Made by a program: the position numbers and the translations under genes. 62,203 nt of DNA from Parachlamydiaceae bacterium (GTDB taxonomy: Bacteria; Chlamydiota; Chlamydiia; Chlamydiales; Parachlamydiaceae), in the NCBI GenBank assembly GCA_013813265.1, contig JACCRY010000217.1:1-62203 (forward strand). The letters are read 5' to 3'. Shown piece by piece: positions 19,317-28,452 of the stretch (position 1 is its first letter; every line of letters starts with the position of its first letter). Under the pieces are notes generated by a model, which was not told where the DNA came from, searched no databases, and saw nothing but the letters and a program-made list of their open reading frames with translations.

Positions 19317-19512
19317 AAAAAGCACTGGTCTCTGTAGCTATGCAATAAACCACAATTGCAGGCCAACGAAAAAGCACGAGGATACGCATTAAATAAAACC
19401 TGTGGAATAATGATCTAAAGTGGTTTGCAAGAAAAATGCGAAAAAGTCGTTCCATTTTAAGCGATCACCTATTGGCTAATAGCGACACCTTTTTTTGACC
19501 TCTCTTTTCTTA

Positions 19513-19728
19513 ATGGCCTTAAAACACTTAGGGAAAGAGGATTTGGATAATGAAATAGAGAGTGCAGAGATTAAAAAAAAAGCATTTAATTACAGTAGAA
19601 GAAAAAGTGAAATTAATACTGATGCAATTTTCAATGATAAAATTCAAGAGCAAAATCTTGAGCTGAATCATTCGGTAGCTCTTAATGGACAGCATGAATT
19701 TGTCCATCACCACCCTAAAAAAGCGTAA
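19513..19728 (+). CDS. Possible small hypothetical protein
   Basis: 71 residues from the ATG at 19513, charged throughout, no ribosome site and no recognised motif; a frame also runs upstream to 19495. It may be a remnant. The 280 bases after it hold a decayed copy of the element seen at 53435-53530 (shared NLTGDY-x-W reading near 19768-19790). Confidence 0.25.
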   Translation: MALKHLGKEDLDNEIESAEIKKKAFNYSRRKSEINTDAIFNDKIQEQNLELNHSVALNGQHEFVHHHPKKA

Positions 19729-20014
19729 GTGTTCAGAGCCCCCTTTAGCCTGTAATAAAGTTCCTGTTCAATTTAACCGGTGATTATATATGGAAACGGG
19801 ACATTTTATAGAAAAAAGTTTTTTTAGGCTATTACACAGTCATTAGAACCCTTAACGTGCTTTATAAACCGATTCTGTGATGGCGCTTTTTTCGGACCAT
19901 TTTCCGTTGAAAGTATCCAGTTCAAAGCCCTATAGTGACATTTATTACAATTAAATAGGATCGGAGCGGCTTTACTCCCATGAAAATGATCGATCCCATT
20001 TAAATTTCATATTC

Positions 20015-20281
20015 TTATGATTTGTTATCGTGGCCAAACTCTTTAATCGTAAATTTACCGTGCTCTTCAAAGTATACTTGATGATAATGTCCTTTAGGAG
20101 ATTGATTTACTTTATTGTAGAATTGATAATGGTCAAGCCTTTGACATTCCTCCCGAGATAAGACGTTTGGCTTTGTTAACCTTGCAATAATGCCCGACCA
20201 AGAAGGTTTTACTCCATGGAGTATTTTGGGGGCGAAAATACTAGGGAAAAAGTAACTACCGATTTTTTGAATATGATTCAT
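20015..20281 (-). CDS. Small hypothetical protein downstream of the SDR gene
   Basis: 88 residues; the ATG has GAGGAA upstream. It starts 18 bases after the SDR-like gene ends, so the two share a transcript. The sequence has aromatic residues throughout (SYFFPSIFAPK, HYHQVYFEEHGKF) and a KPSW motif, with no recognised domain. Function unknown; by position it may be an accessory subunit or effector partner of the oxidoreductase. Confidence 0.55.
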   Translation of the reverse strand: MNHIQKIGSYFFPSIFAPKILHGVKPSWSGIIARLTKPNVLSREECQRLDHYQFYNKVNQSPKGHYHQVYFEEHGKFTIKEFGHDNKS

Positions 20282-20299
20282 AATAAATTCCTCGATTAT

Positions 20300-21559
20300 T
20301 TATGTTGGTTTGAACAAAGCTTTTAAAGCGTTCAAAATTAGATAGGGTCCATGCTTCTTGGTAATTCTCAAAATATCTCTCCTAGCTTCGCTATTAGTTG
20401 CAATACCTGAAATAATTTCTACTAAGTGCTGAGGAATCGGAGACGATGGGTATATGAAGCCGTCTACAGGTATTTTATAAATGTCCCTCATCTTGATGAG
20501 GTCTTTTCCAACAAGGGCTTCAAATGAAGCTGTACATAAAGGATTTCTATCATGCTCTTCCAAGTGTTTTAAAAGTGCCACAGAATAAGGCGCCAGCCTT
20601 CCTTTAGGAAAGTATTTAGCAATAACCGCACTAACTTCGTGAGGTATTGAGACAGATCTAATAGGTTTTTCTTCTAAATCTAAGAAAAATTTTATCATTT
20701 CTTTTTGTGTCATCGACTCTGGACCAACAGCATCTACAAGATGGTTTTGATCTGTTTCCATACCATTGAATAATGCTTGTACTAAATCTCCTACGTATAC
20801 GGGTTGGTGGGGTTGTGTGCCAGACCCAATAACAGGATGAAGGAGGAGTGTGGTAAACTGTTCTGGAGAATAATCATGGCCTGTATCGATAAGTCTTCCT
20901 GAAATAACATCATTAAAGATGAATCCAGGTCGCAAGATAGTTGTGAGAATTGGACTCTCAGCAAGGATCAGGTCGACATTCTTTCTTCCCAAACAATATT
21001 CTTTTGCTTGAGAATCAATATTTGCGTGCAATTTTGGGTCATTAGGAAAATATGTTGCAGCAATTGAAGAAACATGGCCTATCCGCAAAGGTATTTTTTT
21101 AATTTTTTTAAGCGCTTCTAAAATAGAAAGAATAGGCTTTTCGTTAATATCTTTAAGGGATTTTCCTTTTGGAGCTACAGCTGCACCAATAGTATTTACA
21201 ACACTCAGACTGTCTGCATTTTTAATTATGTCTGTAAAAAAACCCTCCCAATGACTGGTGTCTAGAAAATTAGCATCTTTAAACTTTATCTTCTGCCAAT
21301 TTTCTGGTTGTTGGTTGTTCTTTTGCTGAATATGGTAGACTTTATATCCTCTGCCTTCGGCTTCCTTATTAATTACAGGGGTCATTTTGGCCTCACCCCC
21401 AGTAATTATTAGAATTTTTTCTCTTTGAGTGCTATCTACTATAGCTCCGGATCGGATAGAGTAACAATTTTTTATTGAAAAACCTATATTTCTTCCATTT
21501 TCAAAAACTCTAGCACTTAAAATTGGATTTTTGAAATTAAAAGTTGGACATAAAAACAT
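20300..21559 (-). CDS. Atypical extended SDR / NAD(P)-binding epimerase-like protein
   Basis: 419 residues from the ATG at 21557-21559, which has AAGGA 8 bases upstream; the frame continues to a TTG at 21676 without a ribosome site. A typical SDR Rossmann fold begins about 45 residues in with KILIITGGEAKMTPVINKEA. Further features fit the atypical extended SDR (NDUFA9/NmrA-like) group: VVNTIGAAVAP, GHVSSIAATYFP, ILRPGFIFND and QPVYVGDLVQALFNGM. The classical YxxxK is not obvious, so enzymatic activity is uncertain. The 45-residue leader before the fold is basic, hydrophobic and nearly free of acidic residues, resembling an organelle-targeting or secretion leader; that is speculation. Confidence 0.65.
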   Translation of the reverse strand: MFLCPTFNFKNPILSARVFENGRNIGFSIKNCYSIRSGAIVDSTQREKILIITGGEAKMTPVINKEAEGRGYKVYHIQQKNNQQPENWQKIKFKDANFLDTSHWEGFFTDIIKNADSLSVVNTIGAAVAPKGKSLKDINEKPILSILEALKKIKKIPLRIGHVSSIAATYFPNDPKLHANIDSQAKEYCLGRKNVDLILAESPILTTILRPGFIFNDVISGRLIDTGHDYSPEQFTTLLLHPVIGSGTQPHQPVYVGDLVQALFNGMETDQNHLVDAVGPESMTQKEMIKFFLDLEEKPIRSVSIPHEVSAVIAKYFPKGRLAPYSVALLKHLEEHDRNPLCTASFEALVGKDLIKMRDIYKIPVDGFIYPSSPIPQHLVEIISGIATNSEARRDILRITKKHGPYLILNALKALFKPT

Positions 21560-21731
21560 ACACTTTGTCCTTGGAATGGATGACGCTGACTTCGCATTTT
21601 TTGTGCAAAAATATAAAAAAAACTTATAAGCTACACAAGCCCAGCATGTACAACACAGTAAATAAAAGCAATTCAAATCTGATGTTTTCGAGCGAGATCA
21701 AATATTTTTAATGTGAATTGCTGGTTTCGTT

Positions 21732-23327
21732 TTAAGTTTCAGTGCTATATGGAAAAAGCACTGTAATAGAGGTTCCCTTTTTCCACTCTTGGTGGATTGT
21801 AAATCTCCCCTTATGAATTTTCACAAGTTTTTCAATGGATACAAGGTCCAAATCAGTTCCATCTATGCATCGATTAACCCTCAAGCCATCATATTTATTG
21901 GCTATTTGCTGAAGCTCATCTTCGGTAATGCCTATTCCCTGGTCGAGAATGGAAATTTTTAAGAATTTTTGATTTTCCTCGGTGTAAGTATCCATACTGA
22001 GTAAAATTGGCATACCTTTCCTCGTAAATCGAAGAGCTCTAGCGATCAATCCTACAATGACTTGAGTAAATCGCAATTCATCAACATGGAGCGGAGGGAC
22101 TACAACAATGTCTGTTTTTAAAAGAACTCCTCGCATCCAACCTTCTTTTGCGTGGATTTTGATACATTTTTCAATGATTGTATTGGGATCCACACAAGAA
22201 ATATCCAAGACATTTGAAGTCAATGTTTTGAGACTTATGTTGGCGTCTAAAATTTGTTCTAAAAAATCAATTTGTTTTTTTGGAGAAATCTCAAGATCTA
22301 TCTCTTTTTTAAGATGCTTTAAAAGAATTTCGGTACGCGTTACTAATGAATTAAAGGGGGCCTTTAATTGCTGACGAATTTTTGTTAGAAGATCTTCCTT
22401 AGCAGCATCCGAGCTTGAAGCTAATGCTAGAGCATCCTCTAGCTGTATTTTGGAAATTTCGAGCGCCTTATTTTGCTTCATAAATCTGTTCAAAAAGACG
22501 TACCGGATAAGCAAGCAAAATAATCCTGCTCCTAAAAGATTGAGGAATAAAGGAATGATTTCATACCAAAACGCTTGTTGAAAGGTTGACATTTTGATGT
22601 AAGCAATAAGCGTGTAGGGAGTATTTTCTAGCTTTCTTATATCGGTAAATGGGTTTACAGTGAACTGCTTTCCTTGGTTTTCACTCATTTGCTTTCTCAA
22701 CGTTCCTAAAACAAAATCTCCATCAACATCAAAAAGAGCATATTGCACATTTTGGTCTTGGTTAGCATGCTCCATTTTCTTCAAAATTTCAGAAAGATGA
22801 AATCCCGCTAAGACAATCCCTAAGAATTTTCCTCGATTGTCGACCACCCCCATTCCAGCCGGAATAATCATTGGGCAAGAGATATCTATGGGGATACTGA
22901 TATCCTTTTTTGCAAATAAAAGTTTCCAGGGTTTTTTTGAAGAAATTTTGGTATATTCTCGAACGGACATGTCTTTGGGTATATCCAGTATACCATGTCT
23001 TGTATTGACGACTTGCTGAAATTCTTGATTGATCCAACCAAAATTAGGCCATCGAAATGTTTTTTTATCTTTATAGGTAAAGACATCTTGCAATCTTAGC
23101 CAAATGGATACGAAATCTTTAGGAGAACTTGTAAGCATCTCCTTCCCAATCGCCGTCATCATCTCTTCAGATTGATGAAAAAAGGCTAGGAGCTCTTTTT
23201 CTATTTTTTCTGCTTGGAAAGAGACTTTCTGTTGAGCTTCTTCAAGTTTGGAATAATAGGTTTTTGCTGTAAAAACGGTCAAAAATAGAGCTAGAATAAT
23301 AATAGAGAAGAGTTTTGCTTGCTTCAT
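21732..23327 (-). CDS. Membrane sensor with degenerate histidine-kinase core (His replaced by Gln)
   Basis: 531 residues. TM1 at about 6-23; a periplasmic dCache-like domain with RWPNFGWIN and GMGVVDNRGKFLGIVLAGF; TM2 at about 258-280; then a dimerisation helix and an ATPase-like domain. The usual S-H-E-L-R-x-P-L-N box reads RQQLKAPFNSL (about 318-328), so the phospho-accepting His is Gln319. The N-box reads GLIARALRFT, lacking the Mg-binding Asn, while the G1 box ILDQGIGIT survives. It may bind ATP but should not autophosphorylate. It follows the XRE gene by 23 bases on the same strand and is a paralogue of the two sensors upstream. Confidence 0.8.
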   Translation of the reverse strand: MKQAKLFSIIILALFLTVFTAKTYYSKLEEAQQKVSFQAEKIEKELLAFFHQSEEMMTAIGKEMLTSSPKDFVSIWLRLQDVFTYKDKKTFRWPNFGWINQEFQQVVNTRHGILDIPKDMSVREYTKISSKKPWKLLFAKKDISIPIDISCPMIIPAGMGVVDNRGKFLGIVLAGFHLSEILKKMEHANQDQNVQYALFDVDGDFVLGTLRKQMSENQGKQFTVNPFTDIRKLENTPYTLIAYIKMSTFQQAFWYEIIPLFLNLLGAGLFCLLIRYVFLNRFMKQNKALEISKIQLEDALALASSSDAAKEDLLTKIRQQLKAPFNSLVTRTEILLKHLKKEIDLEISPKKQIDFLEQILDANISLKTLTSNVLDISCVDPNTIIEKCIKIHAKEGWMRGVLLKTDIVVVPPLHVDELRFTQVIVGLIARALRFTRKGMPILLSMDTYTEENQKFLKISILDQGIGITEDELQQIANKYDGLRVNRCIDGTDLDLVSIEKLVKIHKGRFTIHQEWKKGTSITVLFPYSTET

Positions 23328-23350
23328 TTCTATCGGCTTTATTTGATATG

Positions 23351-23809
23351 TTACTGCTGACTACAATGAAATGGGTATTGGTCGATTAACCAAGTTGCAA
23401 AATGTTTGTCGACACCTGATTGACCACCTTTCATCGAATACTCATAAACTTCATTAGCATATTTGAGTAAAAGCTCTTTGCTAAAATCGATATTTTTGTC
23501 TAAAAGTAGCTTTTCTACAAAGTGAAGAGTCTCGATGTACATTTTCGAATTCCACTCATGTGAAGTTACTTCTGGAGTTGTTGCAAATAATTTTTTGGGC
23601 GTCTCGCCTAACAAGTCTGCAACAGAGCAATCTAGTTCGGTAGCAATTGTTTGTAAAAGAGTGGCTGCGGGTTGTCTAGATTTGCCTTGTAGTATGTTTT
23701 GAACAGCACTTGCTTTTAACCCAGATCGCTTTTCTAATGCATTCGCCGAGAGGCCTTTATCTTTTAAACGTTGCCTCAATTGCTGTTGCAATAGGGAAGG
23801 GCAGGACAT
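23351..23809 (-). CDS. XRE-family transcriptional regulator
   Basis: 152 residues; the ATG follows AAGGAG at 8 bases. Residues about 8-65 are a clear lambda-repressor-type HTH (RLKDKGLSANALEKRSGLK, then AVQNILQGKSRQPAATLLQ, then CSVADLLGE). The C-terminal 85 residues are helical and could be a sensing or oligomerisation region. It sits between the degenerate sensors and has its own promoter and a direct-repeat operator immediately upstream, so autoregulation is likely. It is the only plausible output component for the neighbouring sensors. Confidence 0.85.
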   Translation of the reverse strand: MSCPSLLQQQLRQRLKDKGLSANALEKRSGLKASAVQNILQGKSRQPAATLLQTIATELDCSVADLLGETPKKLFATTPEVTSHEWNSKMYIETLHFVEKLLLDKNIDFSKELLLKYANEVYEYSMKGGQSGVDKHFATWLIDQYPFHCSQQ

Positions 23810-23843
23810 AAAAGTTTCTCCTTGTTCATTGTTGAGTATTTAT

Positions 23844-23871
23844 ACCTAAATCTTGGTACTTCAACCTAAAT
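23844..23871 (-). promoter_or_regulatory. Direct-repeat operator candidate for the XRE regulator
   Basis: ACCTAAAT at 23844-23851 and again at 23864-23871, exactly 20 bases apart (about two helix turns), lying between the -10 box and the start codon of the XRE gene. The spacing puts both on one DNA face, as for a repressor dimer pair. Confidence 0.5.
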
Positions 23872-23897
23872 TTAACCTTTAACTTTTTTCCTGTCAA
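23869..23897 (-). promoter_or_regulatory. Promoter of the XRE gene
   Basis: On the minus strand a consensus TTGACA (23892-23897), a 17-base spacer, and TAAATT (23869-23874). The -35 box overlaps the stop codon of the upstream sensor gene. Confidence 0.6.
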
Positions 23898-25654
23898 GCA
23901 TCGGGCGAAAATAATAAAATATTCAACCCACTGCGAGCGTTTTCTTTAGGTAAAGCTGTAAAGTCAAGCACAGGAAAGGACAGGGTAAAAATCGTACCCT
24001 TGCCAGGATTAGACTGCCTAATAACAGTTCCATGGTGCATCTTTATTAATCGTTCTATCTGAGGGAAATCGATTTCAAGGAACTCCTTACCTTGTCCGTG
24101 ATCCAAGTTTGTTTCTAAGTTCTCAACCATTTTTTCCGTGAGCCCAAAACCGTGGTCTTTAATGACTACAGTTACTTGCAGTTCATGTTCTTTCATTTCT
24201 TGGACTGCTGAGATCTCGATTTTTTGTTTATTAGAGCTATACTTAATCGCTCGGATTAGAAGACCGACGAAAACCCGCTTAAGTTTAATAATATCTCCTT
24301 TTAACTTAGGTAGAGATGGTTCGATATTTATACTAAAGACAATCGATTTATCAAAGGCTGCTTTCGAGAGTATAACCAAACACTCTTCAATGGTCGACTG
24401 TAGATCAATTAGTTTTAAGTCGAGGGAGTTGTTTGTTAGGTTCTTAAAATCCAAGGCATGGTCAAGAATTCCTTCTAATAAAGAAATTTGCTTTTCGAGA
24501 ACTAACGCAACATCAATCTCATTTTTTAAATTTTTAAGGAGAAGATTGGTATTATTCGCCATACCATTGAGAGGAATCATTAACTCATTATTGGTACAAC
24601 GTAAAAATTCTTCTTTAGCATCGTTTGATGCTCTAGCAAGTGAAATTGCATTCTCCAGTTTATGCTTTGTTTCTTTCAATTCCTGATTTTTTCTTCGAAT
24701 AGATCTCCAAAATAAGTATAAAAGTAAAAGACACACACTTCCCATACCAAAAATTTCTAGGAAATGGGGATAAAGGGCATTAAAATATTTGCCTATGAAC
24801 GTGGGAGAACGAATAAATGTAATGATGGTGAAGGGGTACCCTGAAATTTTCTTTGCATAGGCTATGTTTGAAAAAGGAAAACCCCATTTTTTGAAAAGTC
24901 CTTCATCGAGATAAGTAAGCTGAATTTCACCCACAAGAGAGACAAAAGTATTTTGCATTGATGATAGTTCTTCAGCAGGCAAAGAGGATAAGATTACTGT
25001 GCTGTCAGCATTGTAAAGAACAAATTCAATCGAAGGCATTTCCGCAGCTTGCCGTATGCGGTAAACGAGCTCGTTTATATCGAAACTTACATTGAGCGTT
25101 CCTAAGTAATTTCCTTGAGAATCAACCACTCCTAACCCCCCTTGAAGGGATAAGTAATTTGCTGGAATATCTAATAGGGGAGAATCTACAAAATGGAGCT
25201 CCCAGGGATTCTCTCTACTAGCTTTTACATATTTGCGAAGCATGGAATAGTCAAAATGTGTTGAGATGATTCCATAATTACTTTCCACGCCAAACTGATT
25301 TTCAGAATTTAGCCACGCAAAGGCAGGCCATGCCCACTGAGAATGAGTATTTTTGGTTCGGCTTAAGACATCTTTCATGAGCCGCCATATGGTGGGGATA
25401 TCTTTCTCTTCATTACTTGCAATACGTTTCCCCACGTAAAGCATGAGTGGTTGGATTTCATCAAAAAAGGTAGAAAGGGAATAATCAATGCGTGTTGCAC
25501 TAAGGTAGACATCCTTTTTGGAATCTTCAATGGCATTGAAGTAAGAGATTACTGCCATAATGAAACTAATGATTAGAACTATGGTTACAACAATCAGTGA
25601 AAAAGTAAAAAAACTGCTTTTTTCACTCGTTTGCAGATCTAATGGACTCTTCAT
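23894..25654 (-). CDS. Membrane sensor with degenerate histidine-kinase core (His replaced by Asn)
   Basis: 586 residues; TM1 about 16-38, dCache-like periplasmic region (WAWPAFAWLN, GGLGVVDSQGNYLGTLNVSF), TM2 about 296-316. The H-box FLRCTNNELMIPLNG is unmistakable but has Asn356 where the phospho-His should be. The N-box reads GLLIRAIKYS (Asn lost), while G1 (KDHGFGLTEKM) and G2 (GKGTIFTLSFP) remain. A catalytically dead kinase that might still bind nucleotide and dimerise. The start overlaps the stop of the 25651-26817 gene as ATGA, so the two are translationally coupled. Confidence 0.8.
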   Translation of the reverse strand: MKSPLDLQTSEKSSFFTFSLIVVTIVLIISFIMAVISYFNAIEDSKKDVYLSATRIDYSLSTFFDEIQPLMLYVGKRIASNEEKDIPTIWRLMKDVLSRTKNTHSQWAWPAFAWLNSENQFGVESNYGIISTHFDYSMLRKYVKASRENPWELHFVDSPLLDIPANYLSLQGGLGVVDSQGNYLGTLNVSFDINELVYRIRQAAEMPSIEFVLYNADSTVILSSLPAEELSSMQNTFVSLVGEIQLTYLDEGLFKKWGFPFSNIAYAKKISGYPFTIITFIRSPTFIGKYFNALYPHFLEIFGMGSVCLLLLYLFWRSIRRKNQELKETKHKLENAISLARASNDAKEEFLRCTNNELMIPLNGMANNTNLLLKNLKNEIDVALVLEKQISLLEGILDHALDFKNLTNNSLDLKLIDLQSTIEECLVILSKAAFDKSIVFSINIEPSLPKLKGDIIKLKRVFVGLLIRAIKYSSNKQKIEISAVQEMKEHELQVTVVIKDHGFGLTEKMVENLETNLDHGQGKEFLEIDFPQIERLIKMHHGTVIRQSNPGKGTIFTLSFPVLDFTALPKENARSGLNILLFSPDA

Positions 25655-26817
25655 TTTAAAGCCTGCCTCGTGATTATTTCAAGATCAAAAACGGCCATTT
25701 TTACTTTCTCTAAAAATTGGATTTGCTTTTCATCAGATATTTCTAGATCGATTTCATCTTTTAAATATTTTGACAAAATTTCAATATAGATAACAAGAGA
25801 CCCAAAAGGTTCCTCAACCTTTTCTCGAAATCTCTTCATCATTCGATCCCTTTCAGCGTTAGCTAAAGCTGCAACTTCAATAGCCAATCCCAAACGAATT
25901 TTTGCAATCACTAGATGTTGATTTTGCTTTTTGATTCCATAGCAAAATGCATAGATTAGCGTGGCAATACAGATAACAGTCCCAAACCATTTGAATAGCA
26001 GTGGCAAGGCAGTGCGGTAATATTCTCGTTTAAATGTGGGATAATCGGAATAGGTGACAAGTGTAAGTGGAGTTCCTGACAATTTAATGATATAAGAAAA
26101 AGGAAATGAAGAAAGCTCTTCTTTCTTAAAATCTTTCCCCTGGGTTTGAGCAAAAATTCCCTCATCTCCCTCCAAGAATAACGCAAAATGAACCAATTTA
26201 TTTTGTAGCAGGGCGTTGATTTTGTTAAAGATATCCTGCATATAAAAAGCACCAACTACAGTTCCAATGAAACTTCCTTCTTTGTCAGTGATTCCCATTC
26301 CAAAAGGTAATATGAGAGGACTATTATTTTTTTCATCAGGGGGCAATATAGGACCTGGGGAAGCAAAATGCAAATGCCAAGGCTGGCGAGACACGTGTTT
26401 AGAGTAATCGCGAACTGATAAATCTATTGGCGGATCTAAAATGCCCATTCTAGTATTGACGATTTGGAACATATGTGGATTAACCCATGCCATTTCTGGC
26501 AAGGTATAAGAGCGTTTTACGGATTTGGCATGGTTAAATACTTCTCTTAGAAGTAGCCAAATCGGGTAAAGGTTAGAAGGTGGAGTTTTTGAGATCTCTT
26601 TTCCCACGCTGAGCATTATCTCACGTGTATCCTCAAACATAGTTAGAAGATGTTTTTCAATATTATTCTTTGCTTCTAATACCTCTTCATCTATTTTTCT
26701 ATTCAGTTGACTTTCTACAGTCCAACCAATGACCATGAAAATTGTCACAGCCAATATACAAAAACCAAAAAACCATAAATAGCGGTTGAATTTGTCCAGT
26801 ATCTTTTGGAGAGACAT
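25651..26817 (-). CDS. Membrane sensor lacking the kinase ATPase domain
   Basis: 388 residues; TM1 about 15-33, dCache-like domain (LPEMAWVN, GMGITDKEGSFIGTVVGAF), TM2 about 270-290, then only the dimerisation helices. The H-box position reads RFREKVEEPFGSL, with Glu in place of His, and the protein ends right after these helices (IITRQALK), so no ATP-binding domain exists. It is the first gene of the sensor operon and is coupled to the next by a 4-base overlap. Clearly related to the other two sensors. Probably a receptor subunit that works by protein contact. Confidence 0.75.
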   Translation of the reverse strand: MSLQKILDKFNRYLWFFGFCILAVTIFMVIGWTVESQLNRKIDEEVLEAKNNIEKHLLTMFEDTREIMLSVGKEISKTPPSNLYPIWLLLREVFNHAKSVKRSYTLPEMAWVNPHMFQIVNTRMGILDPPIDLSVRDYSKHVSRQPWHLHFASPGPILPPDEKNNSPLILPFGMGITDKEGSFIGTVVGAFYMQDIFNKINALLQNKLVHFALFLEGDEGIFAQTQGKDFKKEELSSFPFSYIIKLSGTPLTLVTYSDYPTFKREYYRTALPLLFKWFGTVICIATLIYAFCYGIKKQNQHLVIAKIRLGLAIEVAALANAERDRMMKRFREKVEEPFGSLVIYIEILSKYLKDEIDLEISDEKQIQFLEKVKMAVFDLEIITRQALK

Positions 26818-26834
26818 AAGATCTCAGGGGGTTA

Positions 26835-26878
26835 CATAATGAATTACTGATTCTAACATCCATATGTTCATTATGCAA
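26835..26878 (-). promoter_or_regulatory. Promoter with inverted-repeat operator upstream of the sensor operon
   Basis: Minus strand TTGCAT (26873-26878), 17-base spacer, TAGAAT (26850-26855). A perfect 9-base inverted repeat, CATAATGAA (26835-26843) and TTCATTATG (26867-26875), brackets the -10 and touches the -35, a good position for a repressor. Confidence 0.45.
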
Positions 26879-26899
26879 TCCCTTTGATCTATCCAGAAA

Positions 26900-27847
26900 T
26901 TATCGTGATTTTTGGAGTTCAGTACTTTTTTGTAAATTAAGATTTTTTACCTTCATTTGAGGTTTCAGATTTATAACTTCTTGGACGTCGTCCAAGGCAG
27001 CTAATTTCACGATTTGTTCAAAACCATGTGCGTCAGTTGTTTTTTTATCATGCCAAATTCTGACCAACTTCTGGTCTGCGTCTTTATCGTGGTCTTTCAA
27101 GCCTGCCACAAGGATTCCTATGACCTCACCAAGTTCATTAAAGATAGGAGATCCAGAATTACCTCCGAAAGTATGCAAATCCGCATCAACTCTATTTGGG
27201 TTACGCCCCTTTACAGATTTGATTTCGGCGTTATAAGCACACTTTACCGGAAGACCTTCACCGTATCCAACGGCATAGATTTTTTGGCCTCCTACAACCT
27301 CTCCAAAATTCATTGTAAGAGGTATTAGATCTGGCTTATTCCCCTTTTTCTTTAATTTCAGTAGCGCGTAATCTTTGCCATTGGCTTTTTCCTGTTTCAC
27401 CACTTTTTTAACTCTGTAAACGTTCTTCTTTGGGATAATATATTCCGTCTGATCAGCGCTTAATTTTTGAAAACCAAAGACTAGTCTAACATTTGTCTCG
27501 TCCTCGTCTTCTAAGACATGGCCTGCAGTAAAAACATGCCTTTTAGTACAAGCAAAGGCGGTTCCAAATCCAGGCTCTGGTTCATCGCGAAACTCCTCTC
27601 CTTCTGCAAAAGAAGTTCCTGTTGAAATGACTACATAATCGCCATTCTCACTTTTCCTTAGGCTGTCTCTTTTCAAAACGCATGCAACACTTGCAACTCG
27701 TGTTTGAACAGTTTGTCTAAACTGCTCATTAGAGATGTCGTAAAGATTGGATCGTTTTCCATTAAGTCTATACTTTGCTTTTTCGAATGCCATTCCTGCT
27801 CCTGCAGGCTCAGGCTGATAAACAAATGTATTTAGTGTAACCTCCAT
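26900..27847 (-). CDS. Trypsin-fold serine protease (V8/glutamyl-endopeptidase-like)
   Basis: 315 residues; AAGGAG lies 5 bases before the ATG. The catalytic triad is visible: H110 in VFTAGHVL, D159 in GKDYALLKL and S231 in FGGNSGSPIF, with the usual GILVAG strand after it. Total length and motif spacing fit family S1 V8-like proteases. No signal peptide is present; the first 90 residues form an extra N-terminal region, so export would need type III secretion or another route. It precedes the sensor operon on the same strand with an 82-base gap that holds the operon promoter. Likely a host-directed or quality-control protease; substrate unknown. Confidence 0.85.
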   Translation of the reverse strand: MEVTLNTFVYQPEPAGAGMAFEKAKYRLNGKRSNLYDISNEQFRQTVQTRVASVACVLKRDSLRKSENGDYVVISTGTSFAEGEEFRDEPEPGFGTAFACTKRHVFTAGHVLEDEDETNVRLVFGFQKLSADQTEYIIPKKNVYRVKKVVKQEKANGKDYALLKLKKKGNKPDLIPLTMNFGEVVGGQKIYAVGYGEGLPVKCAYNAEIKSVKGRNPNRVDADLHTFGGNSGSPIFNELGEVIGILVAGLKDHDKDADQKLVRIWHDKKTTDAHGFEQIVKLAALDDVQEVINLKPQMKVKNLNLQKSTELQKSR

Positions 27848-28452
27848 AACTGCTCCTTTGTTAGAAAGTTTCCTCGCCTCCTTAAGAGAATTCCCTTTAC
27901 TCAGCTATATGTATATATACCTAATAATGTGTAAACACGGCAACCCCTTTTATTTTATCTTACGTAAAAGGCTCTTAGTCAGTTAGTTGCGATTAGGTAT
28001 TTATACATATTTTCCTTTATTTTTCGGTAAAAATACCGCTTTCTTAGCCATTTTCGCTTCTACTTACTCCAGATAGACACACATATCTTTTAAATGTATT
28101 ATGGTCATGGGTTTTGCATTTGCATCTTAATACAGAATGCCCCTAAAATAAATTTAAGAGGTTCTTTGATTAATGATCGCTCTATCAAATACTTGGACAT
28201 TTTCTATGATGGCTCTCTGCTGGCCTCGGTTATGATATTTAAGGAGTACATAGAGGCAAATGTCACAATATCAAGTCAGACTTGTGTAACAGCAAAACGC
28301 CTAGCAACCTTTTTTAGCTGGAAACATTGTAGATTTACCGTAAGAACATTTCTTCGAAGTCACATGGCCAATTAATGCACGTTGAATTGATGCTATACAG
28401 TAATTTGGACTCTAAAAATATTCACTAGGAAAGAGTGACCTCATTATTTTGT
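27848..28452. other. Intergenic region with possible remnants
   Basis: About 600 bases. A plus-strand frame 28094-28375 (93 codons) lacks a ribosome site and a recognisable domain. The minus-strand stretch near 27905-27935 has a weak TTTACA/TACATA pair that could serve the protease gene. Confidence 0.35.
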
